Below are positions 8,503 to 16,558 of a stretch of 41,512 nt of DNA, one piece after another; the first letter of the stretch is position 1; every line of letters begins with the position of its first letter. The position numbers and the translations under genes are program-made. The notes under the pieces are model-generated. The model made no database searches. It saw only the letters and a list, made by a program, of their open reading frames with translations, and had not been told where the DNA came from. The stretch spans positions 1 to 41,512 of the forward strand of contig CAMFRO010000004.1 of assembly GCA_945982035.1 (NCBI GenBank), in the 5' to 3' direction. This DNA comes from an uncultured Clostridia bacterium. GTDB taxonomy: Bacteria; Bacillota; Clostridia; Oscillospirales; Acutalibacteraceae.

Positions 8503-11142
8503 ATGAAGGTAAGAGCAAAAAAAGCGCTTAAAATATTTTTAATAATTTTGCTGTGCCTGATTATTGCAATAGTAGGCTCCGCAGGTGTTTTTGCTGCGGT
8601 TTACAAGCCTGCGCTGACTCTTGATTTTTCGCAAAAAACAGGTCAGGTTACATCCGGTGCGTCGGGTTATCTGTATGGTATCGCACAGGACGGTGTTCCC
8701 AGTAGGGAAATGTGTGAAAGTGTGGATATATCCACGTCTTCTCAAATGGTAACTGATGGGCTTCAGCACCCGATTGGTGACATCAGCGACGTATATGCCT
8801 CCCTTGATAATACCGATTACAATGTGGTATATCTTCAGGATGTTTACGACACATGGTATTACAAAAAAGATGAAATTATGAGGCAGCGTCAAAACGGCTC
8901 CTACGACTGGCAGAAAATGATTACCGAGGATTATCTGCCTAAGGTTAAGCAGTCTGTGCAAAAGCTTTCAAAAGCTGAATATTCAAGCAAGGTTGTTTAC
9001 TGCCTATATAACGAGTGCGACAACGGCGTATGGTTCGGTGAAACAAAGAAAACCGACGATGAAAACAATGAATACGGCGTTTACTGCGAGTATAATGAAA
9101 AGGGCAGGGATAATTTCAATTCAGCATGGAAGCAGACCTACGAGCTTGTTAAATCAATAAATCCGGATGCTTTGATAGGCGGTCCCGGATTTTGCGATTA
9201 CGACAGTGATGAAATCGGATATTTTATGACCTTTTGTGCAAAAAACAATTGTGTTCCCGATATTATGATTTATCACGAGCTGGGCGAAGGCTCTGTGTAT
9301 TATTGGCAGGACCATGTGAATGATTACAGAAGCATTGAAAAATCTCTTAAAATCAGCGAAATTCCTATTATTGTTACCGAGTACGGACGTATGCAGGATA
9401 ACGGCTATCCCGGTGAAATGATTAAATATATCACCCAAATTGAAACGTCAAAGGTTTACGGTGATAACGCTTATTGGCGCCTTGCCGATAATCTAAACGA
9501 TGTTTGTGCCGATGATAACAGCCCCAACGCAAATTGGTGGCTTATGCGATGGTATGCAGATATGCAGGGACAGACTGTTAAAGGCGAATATCACGATATA
9601 ATGAAATCCGACTTCAAAAAGTCAATTAAGCAGCACAAAAAGCTGAATTATAAAGGATTTATGGGTATTGCATCAATAACCGACGCAGAGGATGAAATTA
9701 ATATTATTTGTGGCGGCGGTGACGATGATGCAAGAGTGGTCCTTAAAAATTTAAGCAAAACAAAGCTTAACGGAAAAACTGTTGAAATTAATATTGAGCA
9801 GACTGTTTATAAAGGTCTTTACGGCGTTGTGAATAGTCCCGTTGAGATAAAAAAATATTCCGCAAAGGTAACAGGCGAGGATTTAATTATTGATTTGAGC
9901 AATATGGACGAGGCGAACGCCTATCATATTGTGATTAAGGAGGCTGATGAAACAGCAGTTTCAGCTTATGAAAACACCTCCTTGCCTCAAAGGTATGAGT
10001 TTGAGGATGGCGAAATTTTAGGTAACGCTTATACCTATGAAAGCTACTGTCCTGCCTCCGGTGAGGAAGAAAATCTTGTAGGCGGTATGGAAAAAGACGG
10101 TGATGGCGTTGAAGTTACAGTAAATGTTGCCGAAAGCGCAATTTACGACTTGGACTTCGTTTACGGAAATTCCAACGACGGCAAAGAGGATGAAAACGGC
10201 AGACTAAATCCTGATGACAGAAAAACCTCTATTTCAAATTTGACAATAGACTCGAATGAACAGCAAATAAACTTTGCCAATACAATTAAAAGCGAATATA
10301 CCTCCTGCCAAAGTCTTAGCGTAAAGCTAAAAGCAGGGGATCATAAAATAAAAATTACTCATAACACAGGCACAATAGTTCTTGATTCTCTGATAGTTAC
10401 CTTGCATCAGCAAAGTGATTCGCCTGAAAATATTACGGTTCTTTACGATGCAGACAGAACTACCGATACTAATAAATCGTTTATTGCCATTGCACCGAAG
10501 GATAGCTATTACAGTATTACAACACCTTTAAATATTGTTGAAATGACGGTGGGCTCATCAAAAATTACCACCAACGAAATCGGTGCTGCAACTGTATATT
10601 TAAAGCGTGGTATTAATTATATTGATGTGGCTACAAATCAAGATGCAGTGCCTACTATATCGGAGTTTGACGATAACAATGCGTCGGTTATATCTCTTAC
10701 GCCTAAGCAGGCAAAGCTATCCGGCGGTGCAAGGCTTAAGAAAAATTCAACGGCTTTTGTTGATGGCAAAGTACAAAGCCTTGATTATATTTCGTCAATA
10801 AGCAGTAAATCCGGTAAGGCGGTATATGATTTTAAAGCCTCAAAAGCCGGTGCCTATAAGGTGACTGTACTTTATTCAAATAACGATGAAGGCGGAGACC
10901 ACGACTACAATGTTGATTTAATTGAACGGTATGTTACGGTTGATGTTAACGGCAAAAAGCAGAATGTTTACTGCCGCAACACTTACTCCTGGGATACCTA
11001 TAAAACTGTTACATTTACGGTAAATTTGAAAAAAGGCGAAAACAAAATCGTTCTGTCAAACGATGGCTCAAACAAATTTAATAACGTCGATACCTCGACG
11101 CCCTATATTTCATTAATTACCCTAAATCCTGCCCAGCAGTAA
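8503..11142 (+). CDS. Membrane-anchored glycosidase-like protein with two CBM6/35-like modules
   Basis: An 879-residue protein with a basic start and one hydrophobic segment (about 8-32) that looks like a signal anchor or uncleaved signal, placing the rest outside the cell. Residues about 45-350 look like a clan GH-A TIM-barrel glycosidase: YLYGIAQDGVPS, GLQHPIGD, LYNEC with candidate acid/base Glu171, GGPGF, and VTEYG with candidate nucleophile Glu293. Two beta-sandwich modules follow, about 497-635 (opening YEFEDGE) and 738-875, each ending like carbohydrate-binding modules of the CBM6/CBM35 type. The substrate is unknown and I cannot name a GH family. The ribosome binding site is AAAGGAG. 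It is the last gene before the hairpin at 11159. Confidence 0.7.
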   Translation: MKVRAKKALKIFLIILLCLIIAIVGSAGVFAAVYKPALTLDFSQKTGQVTSGASGYLYGIAQDGVPSREMCESVDISTSSQMVTDGLQHPIGDISDVYASLDNTDYNVVYLQDVYDTWYYKKDEIMRQRQNGSYDWQKMITEDYLPKVKQSVQKLSKAEYSSKVVYCLYNECDNGVWFGETKKTDDENNEYGVYCEYNEKGRDNFNSAWKQTYELVKSINPDALIGGPGFCDYDSDEIGYFMTFCAKNNCVPDIMIYHELGEGSVYYWQDHVNDYRSIEKSLKISEIPIIVTEYGRMQDNGYPGEMIKYITQIETSKVYGDNAYWRLADNLNDVCADDNSPNANWWLMRWYADMQGQTVKGEYHDIMKSDFKKSIKQHKKLNYKGFMGIASITDAEDEINIICGGGDDDARVVLKNLSKTKLNGKTVEINIEQTVYKGLYGVVNSPVEIKKYSAKVTGEDLIIDLSNMDEANAYHIVIKEADETAVSAYENTSLPQRYEFEDGEILGNAYTYESYCPASGEEENLVGGMEKDGDGVEVTVNVAESAIYDLDFVYGNSNDGKEDENGRLNPDDRKTSISNLTIDSNEQQINFANTIKSEYTSCQSLSVKLKAGDHKIKITHNTGTIVLDSLIVTLHQQSDSPENITVLYDADRTTDTNKSFIAIAPKDSYYSITTPLNIVEMTVGSSKITTNEIGAATVYLKRGINYIDVATNQDAVPTISEFDDNNASVISLTPKQAKLSGGARLKKNSTAFVDGKVQSLDYISSISSKSGKAVYDFKASKAGAYKVTVLYSNNDEGGDHDYNVDLIERYVTVDVNGKKQNVYCRNTYSWDTYKTVTFTVNLKKGENKIVLSNDGSNKFNNVDTSTPYISLITLNPAQQ

Positions 11143-11158
11143 AATAGCAAAAAAATAA

Positions 11159-11185
11159 CGGTGCAGATTAATACAGTCTGCACCG
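11159..11185. terminator. Hairpin terminator after the glycosidase-like gene
   Basis: A perfect 9-base inverted repeat, CGGTGCAGA / TCTGCACCG, with a 9-base loop. It is preceded by an A-run and followed by AAAATTTT, so it can act in both directions. It lies 16 bases after the stop of the plus-strand gene and 19 bases beyond the stop of the minus-strand small ORF. Confidence 0.8.
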
Positions 11186-11204
11186 AAAATTTTACAGCTT
11201 TTTG

Positions 11205-11339
11205 CTAACGTATAAGGGCAAAGCCTAAATCAATAACGCCTCCGAGAATTTTGGAGGTTTTGTGCATGCCCAAGGTTTCCGTAATCCAAAGAATAAGCAG
11301 CGCAACAAGAATTGCAATAATCATAGCCTCTTTGCTCAT
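11205..11339 (-). CDS. Predicted 44-residue membrane peptide
   Basis: A small ORF, read by hand, with ATG at 11339 and TAG at 11205-11207. The peptide begins MSKEAMIIAILVALLILW, continues through ITETLGMHKTSKILGG and ends VIDLGFALIR. That gives one strong transmembrane segment (about residues 6-20), a short polar stretch, then an amphipathic tail. A good ribosome binding site, GGAGGAATT, sits 8-9 bases upstream, and the shared hairpin at 11159-11185 can terminate its transcript. No family recognised. It could be a small membrane regulator, a type I toxin-like peptide or a fortuitous ORF. The ribosome binding site and terminator favour a real gene. Confidence 0.5.
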   Translation of the reverse strand: MSKEAMIIAILVALLILWITETLGMHKTSKILGGVIDLGFALIR

Positions 11340-11470
11340 TTTGATAATTCCTCCAATCGGTTACATAATAATTATATAATAACTCACAATATTTATTATA
11401 TACAATTTTTAAAATAAATCAATACTAAACAGTTATTTTTTATTCAACTTGACGGAAATAAAAAAATATA

Positions 11471-11491
11471 CAAATTTACGTTGAAAATTTG
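11471..11491. promoter_or_regulatory. Inverted repeat over the -35 box (possible operator)
   Basis: CAAATTT (11471-11477) and AAATTTG (11485-11491) form a 7-base inverted repeat with a 7-base spacer. Its right arm overlaps the -35 hexamer of the oadG promoter. The position suits a repressor site. The sequence is A/T-rich, so chance is possible. Confidence 0.35.
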
Positions 11492-11509
11492 CGGTTATTG
11501 CATTATAAT
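11481..11509 (+). promoter_or_regulatory. Sigma-A promoter of the oadG-oadB unit
   Basis: TTGAAA at 11481-11486 and a consensus TATAAT at 11504-11509 with an exact 17-base spacer. Transcription would start near 11516, giving a short leader of about 30 bases before the ATG at 11545. Confidence 0.8.
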
Positions 11510-11544
11510 ATCAATTAAAGAATTAATAATGGGGGAATTTGGTT

Positions 11545-12015
11545 ATGAATCCGATTCTTATGGCAACAAGCATAACTCCCGACACAAGCTTGGGCTTTAC
11601 ATCTACTGTTGTAATTTCAGGAATAGGGATAGTAGTATTAATCCTTGTTATTTTGATTATAGTGTTCCAGCTGTTCGGAGCAGGAATGTCTAAATCCCAG
11701 GCTGCTGCTAAAAAAAGAAAAGCAAAAAAGCTTGAAGAACAAATGAAGGCTGACGCCGCCGAAGCTTCGGCTGCTGCATCCTCTCCTGCACCGGCTCCTG
11801 CCCCTGCACCGGCAGTGCAAGGCGGAATCAGCGGCGAAATCGTTGCGGCTATAAGTGCCGCCGTGTATGCTATGGAGGGCGAGGGCGCAAGCGTTACTTC
11901 AATAACACCTGTTGCATCAGCGGCTGTCGCCGTTCCTGCAATGAGGAAAAATCCGATTACCGTTAGAAACCCCTGGGCACAGGCGGCGGTAACGGAGAAT
12001 ATCAGACCTTTTTAG
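11545..12015 (+). CDS. OadG-like gamma/delta subunit of a sodium-translocating decarboxylase
   Basis: A small membrane subunit of the biotin-dependent decarboxylase sodium pumps (oxaloacetate, methylmalonyl-CoA or glutaconyl-CoA type), where it holds the complex together. The 156 residues comprise one transmembrane segment (about 21-46), a basic and charged stretch (SKSQAAAKKRKAKKLEEQ), an Ala/Pro linker with a PAPAPAPAPA run (about 81-90), and a C-terminal segment GGISGEIVAAISAAV ending in a NPWAQ region. That segment matches the tail of MmdD/GcdD-type chains. The start is ATG 11545, right after GGGGGAA; the in-frame TTG at 11539 has no spacing for that site. oadB follows after 12 bases. Confidence 0.8.
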   Translation: MNPILMATSITPDTSLGFTSTVVISGIGIVVLILVILIIVFQLFGAGMSKSQAAAKKRKAKKLEEQMKADAAEASAAASSPAPAPAPAPAVQGGISGEIVAAISAAVYAMEGEGASVTSITPVASAAVAVPAMRKNPITVRNPWAQAAVTENIRPF

Positions 12016-12027
12016 GAGGACTAATAA

Positions 12028-13239
12028 ATGTCAGAAATATTACAGGGCGTATGGCAGGCTATCTCAAGCATATTTGCCAACAGCGGTTACGCCTATTTCT
12101 TCACAAACCAGGATGGTTGGAAAAACCTTGTAATGCTTTGCGTTGCATTTTTCTTCCTGTGGCTGGGAATTAAAAAAGGCTTTGAGCCTTTGCTTATGAT
12201 ACCTATTGCTTTCGGTATGCTTTTGGCAAATCTGCCCGGTGCAAATCTTGCGGTTCAGTATCACGATTTGGCAGGATTCTTTGATTTGCTTAAAGGCAGA
12301 GGAGAATTTGTAGGCTGTACGCCGGGACTTATGGATTTTCTGTATTTCGGTGTAAAGGCGGGAATTTATCCTCCGCTTATTTTCCTGGGTATCGGTGCAA
12401 TGACCGATTTCAGCTCGCTTATTGCCAATCCTAAATCATTTATTTTGGGTGCGGCGGCGCAGTTCGGTATTTTCTTCACTTATATCGGTGCGATTCTTTT
12501 AAAATTCACACCTGCACAGGCCGGTTCAATTGCTATTATCGGCGGTGCTGACGGACCTACGGCAATATTTGTTACGTCCCAGTTAGCACCCGAGTTATTG
12601 GGTACTATCGCCGTGGCGGCGTACTCGTATATGGCACTTGTTCCTGTAATCCAGCCCCCTGTTATGAAGCTTCTTACAACCAAGAAGGAGCGAAGCGTTG
12701 TAATGGATGGATTACGTCCCGTATCAAAGCTTGAAAAAATACTTTTCCCCATTATGGTAACAGTTATTGTTTCCTTGCTTCTTCCGGATGCGGCTTCTCT
12801 TGTAGGTATGCTTATGCTCGGTAACCTGCTTAAGGAAAGCGGAAGAACGGAGCGTATTGCAAAAGCGGCTCAGAACGAATTGATGAACATTGTTACAATT
12901 CTTTTGGGTATTTCAGTAGGTGCTACAACATCTGCTAAATCATTCCTTAATCTTAAAACCTTGGGAATTGTTGCTCTCGGTCTTGCGGCATTCGTTCTTG
13001 GTACTGCCTGCGGTGTTCTGTTCGGTAAGCTTATGTATATCTTCTCTAAGGGCAAGGTTAATCCGCTTATCGGCTCAGCCGGTGTATCGGCAGTTCCTAT
13101 GGCAGCCCGTGTAAGCCAGAAGGTTGGACAAAAGGAAAATCCGTCAAACTTCCTGCTTATGCACGCTATGGGTCCCAACGTATCAGGCGTTATCGGCTCA
13201 GCAGTTGCGGCAGGTGTATTGCTTACACTTCTTAAGTGA
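12028..13239 (+). CDS. Beta subunit of a sodium-translocating carboxylic acid decarboxylase (OadB/MmdB/GcdB)
   Basis: The integral membrane subunit that decarboxylates carboxybiotin and exports Na+. It has 403 residues, nearly all hydrophobic helices. The hallmark [10 protein letters not shown] (172-181, with the functionally essential Asp near 175) is present, as is the second conserved region, [15 protein letters not shown] through [18 protein letters not shown] at the C-terminus. The alpha (carboxyltransferase) and biotin-carrier subunits are not in this window, so the substrate cannot be assigned. The ribosome binding site is AGGAGG, 8 bases before the ATG. A terminator follows. Confidence 0.92.
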   Translation: MSEILQGVWQAISSIFANSGYAYFFTNQDGWKNLVMLCVAFFFLWLGIKKGFEPLLMIPIAFGMLLANLPGANLAVQYHDLAGFFDLLKGRGEFVGCTPGLMDFLYFGVKAGIYPPLIFLGIGAMTDFSSLIANPKSFILGAAAQFGIFFTYIGAILLKFTPAQAGSIAIIGGADGPTAIFVTSQLAPELLGTIAVAAYSYMALVPVIQPPVMKLLTTKKERSVVMDGLRPVSKLEKILFPIMVTVIVSLLLPDAASLVGMLMLGNLLKESGRTERIAKAAQNELMNIVTILLGISVGATTSAKSFLNLKTLGIVALGLAAFVLGTACGVLFGKLMYIFSKGKVNPLIGSAGVSAVPMAARVSQKVGQKENPSNFLLMHAMGPNVSGVIGSAVAAGVLLTLLK

Positions 13240-13252
13240 TTTTAAAATAAAC

Positions 13253-13286
13253 AAAAGGGCGGTCTGTCAAATCAAACCGTCCTTTT
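13253..13286 (+). terminator. Rho-independent terminator after oadB-like gene
   Basis: AAAAGGGCGGT (13253-13263) pairs with ACCGTCCTTTT (13276-13286) with one G-T pair and a 12-base loop, followed by ATTTT. It separates the sodium-pump unit from the helicase gene. Confidence 0.85.
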
Positions 13287-13315
13287 ATTTTGCTTGCGAA
13301 AAAAGGATTTTTGTT

Positions 13316-15598
13316 ATGAATAAAGATGCTGTAAAACCAAATAAAGAACAACAAAGAGTAATTGATACCCTTGACGGTCCTGTGCTTGTTGTTGCCGGCG
13401 CAGGAACAGGCAAAACCGCCACAATAGTTAAAAGAATTGAGCATATCATCAACGATTTATATGCAAGGCCGTGGCAGGTGCTTGCCATAACCTTTACCAA
13501 CAAGGCGGCAGGCGAGCTAAAGGAAAGGCTTGCAGACACTATCGGTGACGAGGCAGGGGATATATGGGCATATACCTTTCATTCAATGTGTGCCCGTATT
13601 TTGCGTCGCTTTGCTGATAGGCTTGGATACACCGAGCATTTTACGATTTATGATACCGATGACCAAAAGAGAGTTATGAAAAGATGCCAAAAGGCACTTG
13701 GTATTGAAGATAAATTTCTTAATCACAGGTCAATTCTTGCGGAAATCAGTCACGCAAAGGATAGCTTAATCGGTGTTAAAGAGTATAAGGCAACCACCGC
13801 CAATGATTTTAGAAAGGCTAAAATTGCCCAGTGCTACGAAATGTATCAGCAGGAGCTTTTACGCAGTGATGCTATGGATTTTGACGATATGATTTTTAAC
13901 ACCGTGCGCCTGCTCAAAGAAAATGAAGACGTGCTTGAATTGTATCAAAATCAGTTTAAATATGTTATCGTTGACGAATATCAGGATACAAGCTACGCTC
14001 AGTATATTCTTACATATCTGCTATCGGGAAAGTGGCATAATATCTGTGTAGTAGGCGATGATGATCAGAGCATTTACCGCTTTCGCGGTGCAACAATAGA
14101 GAATATTCTGAGATTTAAGGAGCGCTACGAGGATGAGGGATTAAAGGTTATCCAGCTTGAGCTTGCGGAAAATTACCGTTCTATGCAAAATATTCTCAAT
14201 GCCGCAAACGCAGTAATCGCCAATAATAAAACACGACTTGCCGATAAAAAGCTTCGTTCATATTCCGGTAAGGACGGCGATAAGGTTGTGCTTTATACCG
14301 CTGACAACGAAATGGAAGAGGCACAGTTTATTATTGATGAAATAACGGAAAATGTTAAATGCGGCAGAAGCTATAAAGACCATGCTGTGCTTTACAGAAT
14401 GAATGCCCAGTCACGAAATATAGAAATTATGATGGCAAAATCGGGTATATCATATAAGATTATAGGTGGTAACAGATTCTTTGACCGTAAGGAAATAAAG
14501 GATATTATCTCTTATTTTGCCGTAATTAACAATACCGCAGACAACGTAAGGCTTCAGCGTATTATTAATGTTCCAAAGCGTGGAATCGGCGATACAATGA
14601 TTAATTATATCCTTGAAATTGCAGCGGCCAATAAAATGACCGCATTTGACGTGTGCAAGCACGCCGATGAATTTCAAAAGACCGCCCGCAGTGCGAAAAA
14701 GCTGAAGGAATTTTGCCAAATGATAGAGAATTTTCAGCTTTGCATTGAGGAGGGTATGAGCGTTAACGATTTACTTCAGGAAATTCTTGATACTACAAAA
14801 TATTTTGAATATCTTGACGAGGAGGACCCCCAGAAGGCAGAGGACAGAAAAAACAATGTCAGCGAGCTTTCGTCAATGTTTTTGAAATATCAGGAGGAGG
14901 ACGAGAATTTTGATTTGTCCGTATTCCTTGAGGACGTTGCCCTTGTGTCCGATATTGACTCATATAATGAAAATGACGACTGCGTTGTACTTATGACTCT
15001 TCATTCCGCTAAAGGCTTGGAATTCCCGGTGGTGTTTATTCCCGGTATGGAGGAGGGCATTTTCCCCGGTAATCAGAGTATGTACAGTGACGAGGATTTA
15101 GAGGAGGAACGCCGTCTTGCTTATGTGGGTATAACCCGTGCGAAAGAAAAGCTTTATCTCATAAATGCACGCAGACGTATGCTTTACGGTACAACCTCAC
15201 GCAATATGCCCTCAAGATTTTTAAGAGAAATTCCCGTTTCTGTCACCGAGGACAGAACTGTAAGTGCTTATTCATCAGGCAGCCTTGGCAGCTCCTCATA
15301 CGATTCAATGTCACATTTCGGCACACCGAAAAAAGCAAGCCCTTACAGTAAATCAACAAAAATCGGAGAGGCGACAAAAAGCAGTAATACAGCTCACAGC
15401 TTCGGTCAGGCAGGCAATACAAAGCAAAATGTTACCGTGGCTTATTCCGTTGGTGATACTGTACGCCATAAGTCCTTTGGTACAGGCGTAGTTTTGTCTA
15501 TTCAGCCTATGGGCAACGATACTCTTTTGGAGGTTGCCTTTGATAAAGCCGGTACAAAAAAGATGATGGCAAACTTTGCCCGCCTTGAAAAGCTATAA
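13316..15598 (+). CDS. pcrA: ATP-dependent DNA helicase PcrA/UvrD
   Basis: A superfamily 1A 3'-5' helicase used in nucleotide excision repair, replication restart and displacement of RNA polymerase. It has 760 residues, as usual for Gram-positive PcrA. Motifs are the Q region near NKEQQRVI, Walker A AGAGTGKT (27-34), Walker B DEYQDT (220-225), GDDDQSIYRFRGA, LMTLHSAKGLEFPVVFIPG and YVGITRAKEKLYL. The C-terminal DTVRHKSFGTGVV region is the Tudor-like domain that binds RNA polymerase in PcrA. The reading frame is open back to 13124, but ATG 13316 follows AAAAGGA and matches the family N-terminus. Confidence 0.95.
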   Translation: MNKDAVKPNKEQQRVIDTLDGPVLVVAGAGTGKTATIVKRIEHIINDLYARPWQVLAITFTNKAAGELKERLADTIGDEAGDIWAYTFHSMCARILRRFADRLGYTEHFTIYDTDDQKRVMKRCQKALGIEDKFLNHRSILAEISHAKDSLIGVKEYKATTANDFRKAKIAQCYEMYQQELLRSDAMDFDDMIFNTVRLLKENEDVLELYQNQFKYVIVDEYQDTSYAQYILTYLLSGKWHNICVVGDDDQSIYRFRGATIENILRFKERYEDEGLKVIQLELAENYRSMQNILNAANAVIANNKTRLADKKLRSYSGKDGDKVVLYTADNEMEEAQFIIDEITENVKCGRSYKDHAVLYRMNAQSRNIEIMMAKSGISYKIIGGNRFFDRKEIKDIISYFAVINNTADNVRLQRIINVPKRGIGDTMINYILEIAAANKMTAFDVCKHADEFQKTARSAKKLKEFCQMIENFQLCIEEGMSVNDLLQEILDTTKYFEYLDEEDPQKAEDRKNNVSELSSMFLKYQEEDENFDLSVFLEDVALVSDIDSYNENDDCVVLMTLHSAKGLEFPVVFIPGMEEGIFPGNQSMYSDEDLEEERRLAYVGITRAKEKLYLINARRRMLYGTTSRNMPSRFLREIPVSVTEDRTVSAYSSGSLGSSSYDSMSHFGTPKKASPYSKSTKIGEATKSSNTAHSFGQAGNTKQNVTVAYSVGDTVRHKSFGTGVVLSIQPMGNDTLLEVAFDKAGTKKMMANFARLEKL

Positions 15599-15657
15599 CA
15601 TCAATATATAAAACATATTGTATTGACAATTTGAAATCACCTGAATTTTAATTTGTG

Positions 15658-15686
15658 TTGTCAAAAATAAAACTCCTTCATAGTAT
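15658..15686 (+). promoter_or_regulatory. Possible sigma-A promoter before the Cys-rich gene
   Basis: TTGTCA (15658-15663) and TAGTAT (15681-15686) are 17 bases apart. If used, transcription starts near 15693, inside the loop of the hairpin at 15666-15727, and the ribosome binding site would be free. An alternative -35, TTGACA at 15623-15628, has only a weak -10 partner (TTTAAT-like) and would give a leader containing the whole hairpin. Confidence 0.5.
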
Positions 15687-15727
15687 ATAACGAAGTGTAC
15701 TTCAATACTTATAAAGGAGTTTTTATT
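15666..15727 (+). promoter_or_regulatory. Long nested hairpin: pcrA terminator overlapping the next ribosome binding site
   Basis: AAAACTCCTT (15669-15678) is perfectly complementary to AAGGAGTTTT (15714-15723). After one bulged T, AAT/ATT extends the stem. Inside the 35-base loop two further arms nest: AGTAT (15682-15686) with ATACT (15705-15709), and GAAGT (15692-15696) with ACTTC (15699-15703). The descending arm is the AAAGGAG ribosome binding site of the Cys-rich gene and runs into a T-tract. The element therefore looks like an intrinsic terminator for pcrA and at the same time can hide the ribosome binding site in read-through transcripts. Confidence 0.65.
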
Positions 15728-16540
15728 ATGCCTGAAAGCACAGCAGAAAACTGTGAAAGACGTATAAAAGAGGCAGTTTGCATAGACACAAAGCGGATTT
15801 TTGATTCCTGTGTCAGCAAAGATTGCCTTGAGGATTTAAGGGTAACGTTTTTCGGTCCGTCTCAACGGCTTATTGATGAGGCTGTTACGGTAAAATGCAG
15901 GGACTGCACTATAAAAGCAGTGGGAATTGATGTGGAGGAAGTGCCTTTTAACAGGGGATTTTACAGCGTTACCATTAATTTCTATTTCAAGCTGAGATTT
16001 GATACTTATTCTGCACCCTGTACGGTGCCGAGGATGGCAGAGGGTTACGCTCATTTTGAAAAGAAATGCATACTCTACGGCTCAGACGGAGACGTAAAAA
16101 TTTTTACATCAAACCCTGTGTCCGAGCATCTTGACTGCCCTGAGGCACCTCAGTATTCTAACCCGGTAGCAAAGGTGCAGGCGGTTGATCCCGTTGTTCT
16201 CAGTACGGATATTATTGAGTGCTGTGACTGTCATATTCCCTGTGTAACATCATTCCCACGGTCAATTTTGAAAAATTGTGAAGATACTGTAATACCTACG
16301 GAATGTACAAAAGCAGTGGTTGTAACTCTCGGACTGTTCTCAATAGTTCAAATGGAGCGAGATGTTCAGCTTCTCATCCCGGCATACGATTATTGCATAC
16401 CTGACAGAGAGTGTAATTGCAACACAACAAGTCCTTGCGAAACCTTCCGTAAAATTGAGTTTCCTGTGGACGAATTTTTCCCCGTTGATAAGGATGACCG
16501 TACCTGCAAGCCCTGTAAAAACGGCGAAGACGACGATTGA
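15728..16540 (+). CDS. Cys-rich protein of unknown function
   Basis: I do not recognise a named family. The 270-residue protein (MPESTAENCERRIKEAVC...) has 21 cysteines, in clusters such as VKCRDC, ECCDC with a nearby IPC, RECNC and TCKPC, and an acidic tail NGEDDD. There is no signal peptide or transmembrane segment. The middle looks beta-rich (FYSVTINFYFKLRF; VVVTLGLFSIVQ). Such a composition would suit metal binding or a disulfide cross-linked layer such as a spore coat, but that is speculation. ATG 15728 is chosen because AAAGGAG lies 8 bases upstream; a longer frame from 15695 would begin before that site. It stands alone between pcrA and malQ. Confidence 0.75.
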   Translation: MPESTAENCERRIKEAVCIDTKRIFDSCVSKDCLEDLRVTFFGPSQRLIDEAVTVKCRDCTIKAVGIDVEEVPFNRGFYSVTINFYFKLRFDTYSAPCTVPRMAEGYAHFEKKCILYGSDGDVKIFTSNPVSEHLDCPEAPQYSNPVAKVQAVDPVVLSTDIIECCDCHIPCVTSFPRSILKNCEDTVIPTECTKAVVVTLGLFSIVQMERDVQLLIPAYDYCIPDRECNCNTTSPCETFRKIEFPVDEFFPVDKDDRTCKPCKNGEDDD

Positions 16541-16558
16541 CACGAACAAATAATTTAT

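Larger units (their letters stand above)
11340..11544. promoter_or_regulatory. Divergent intergenic region between the 44-residue peptide and oadG-like gene
   Basis: About 200 very A/T-rich bases. It holds the ribosome binding site of the minus-strand peptide next to 11340 and, towards the right, the sigma-A promoter and inverted repeat listed separately. On the minus strand I see A/T-rich stretches such as TATAAT-like ATTATA boxes but no convincingly spaced -35/-10 pair. Confidence 0.5.

Noticed and set aside
8539-8961. 140-codon open frame opposite the glycosidase-like gene
   Set aside because: No ribosome binding site and the opposite gene is intact.
11750-11830. Repeat-like GCACCGGCTCCTGCCCC tract
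   Set aside because: It encodes the Ala/Pro linker of the OadG-like subunit; low-complexity coding DNA, not a repeat array.
13124-13315. Extra 64 residues on the helicase N-terminus
   Set aside because: The stretch is antiphase DNA of the oadB gene plus its terminator; the ATG at 13316 has a ribosome binding site and matches the PcrA family start.
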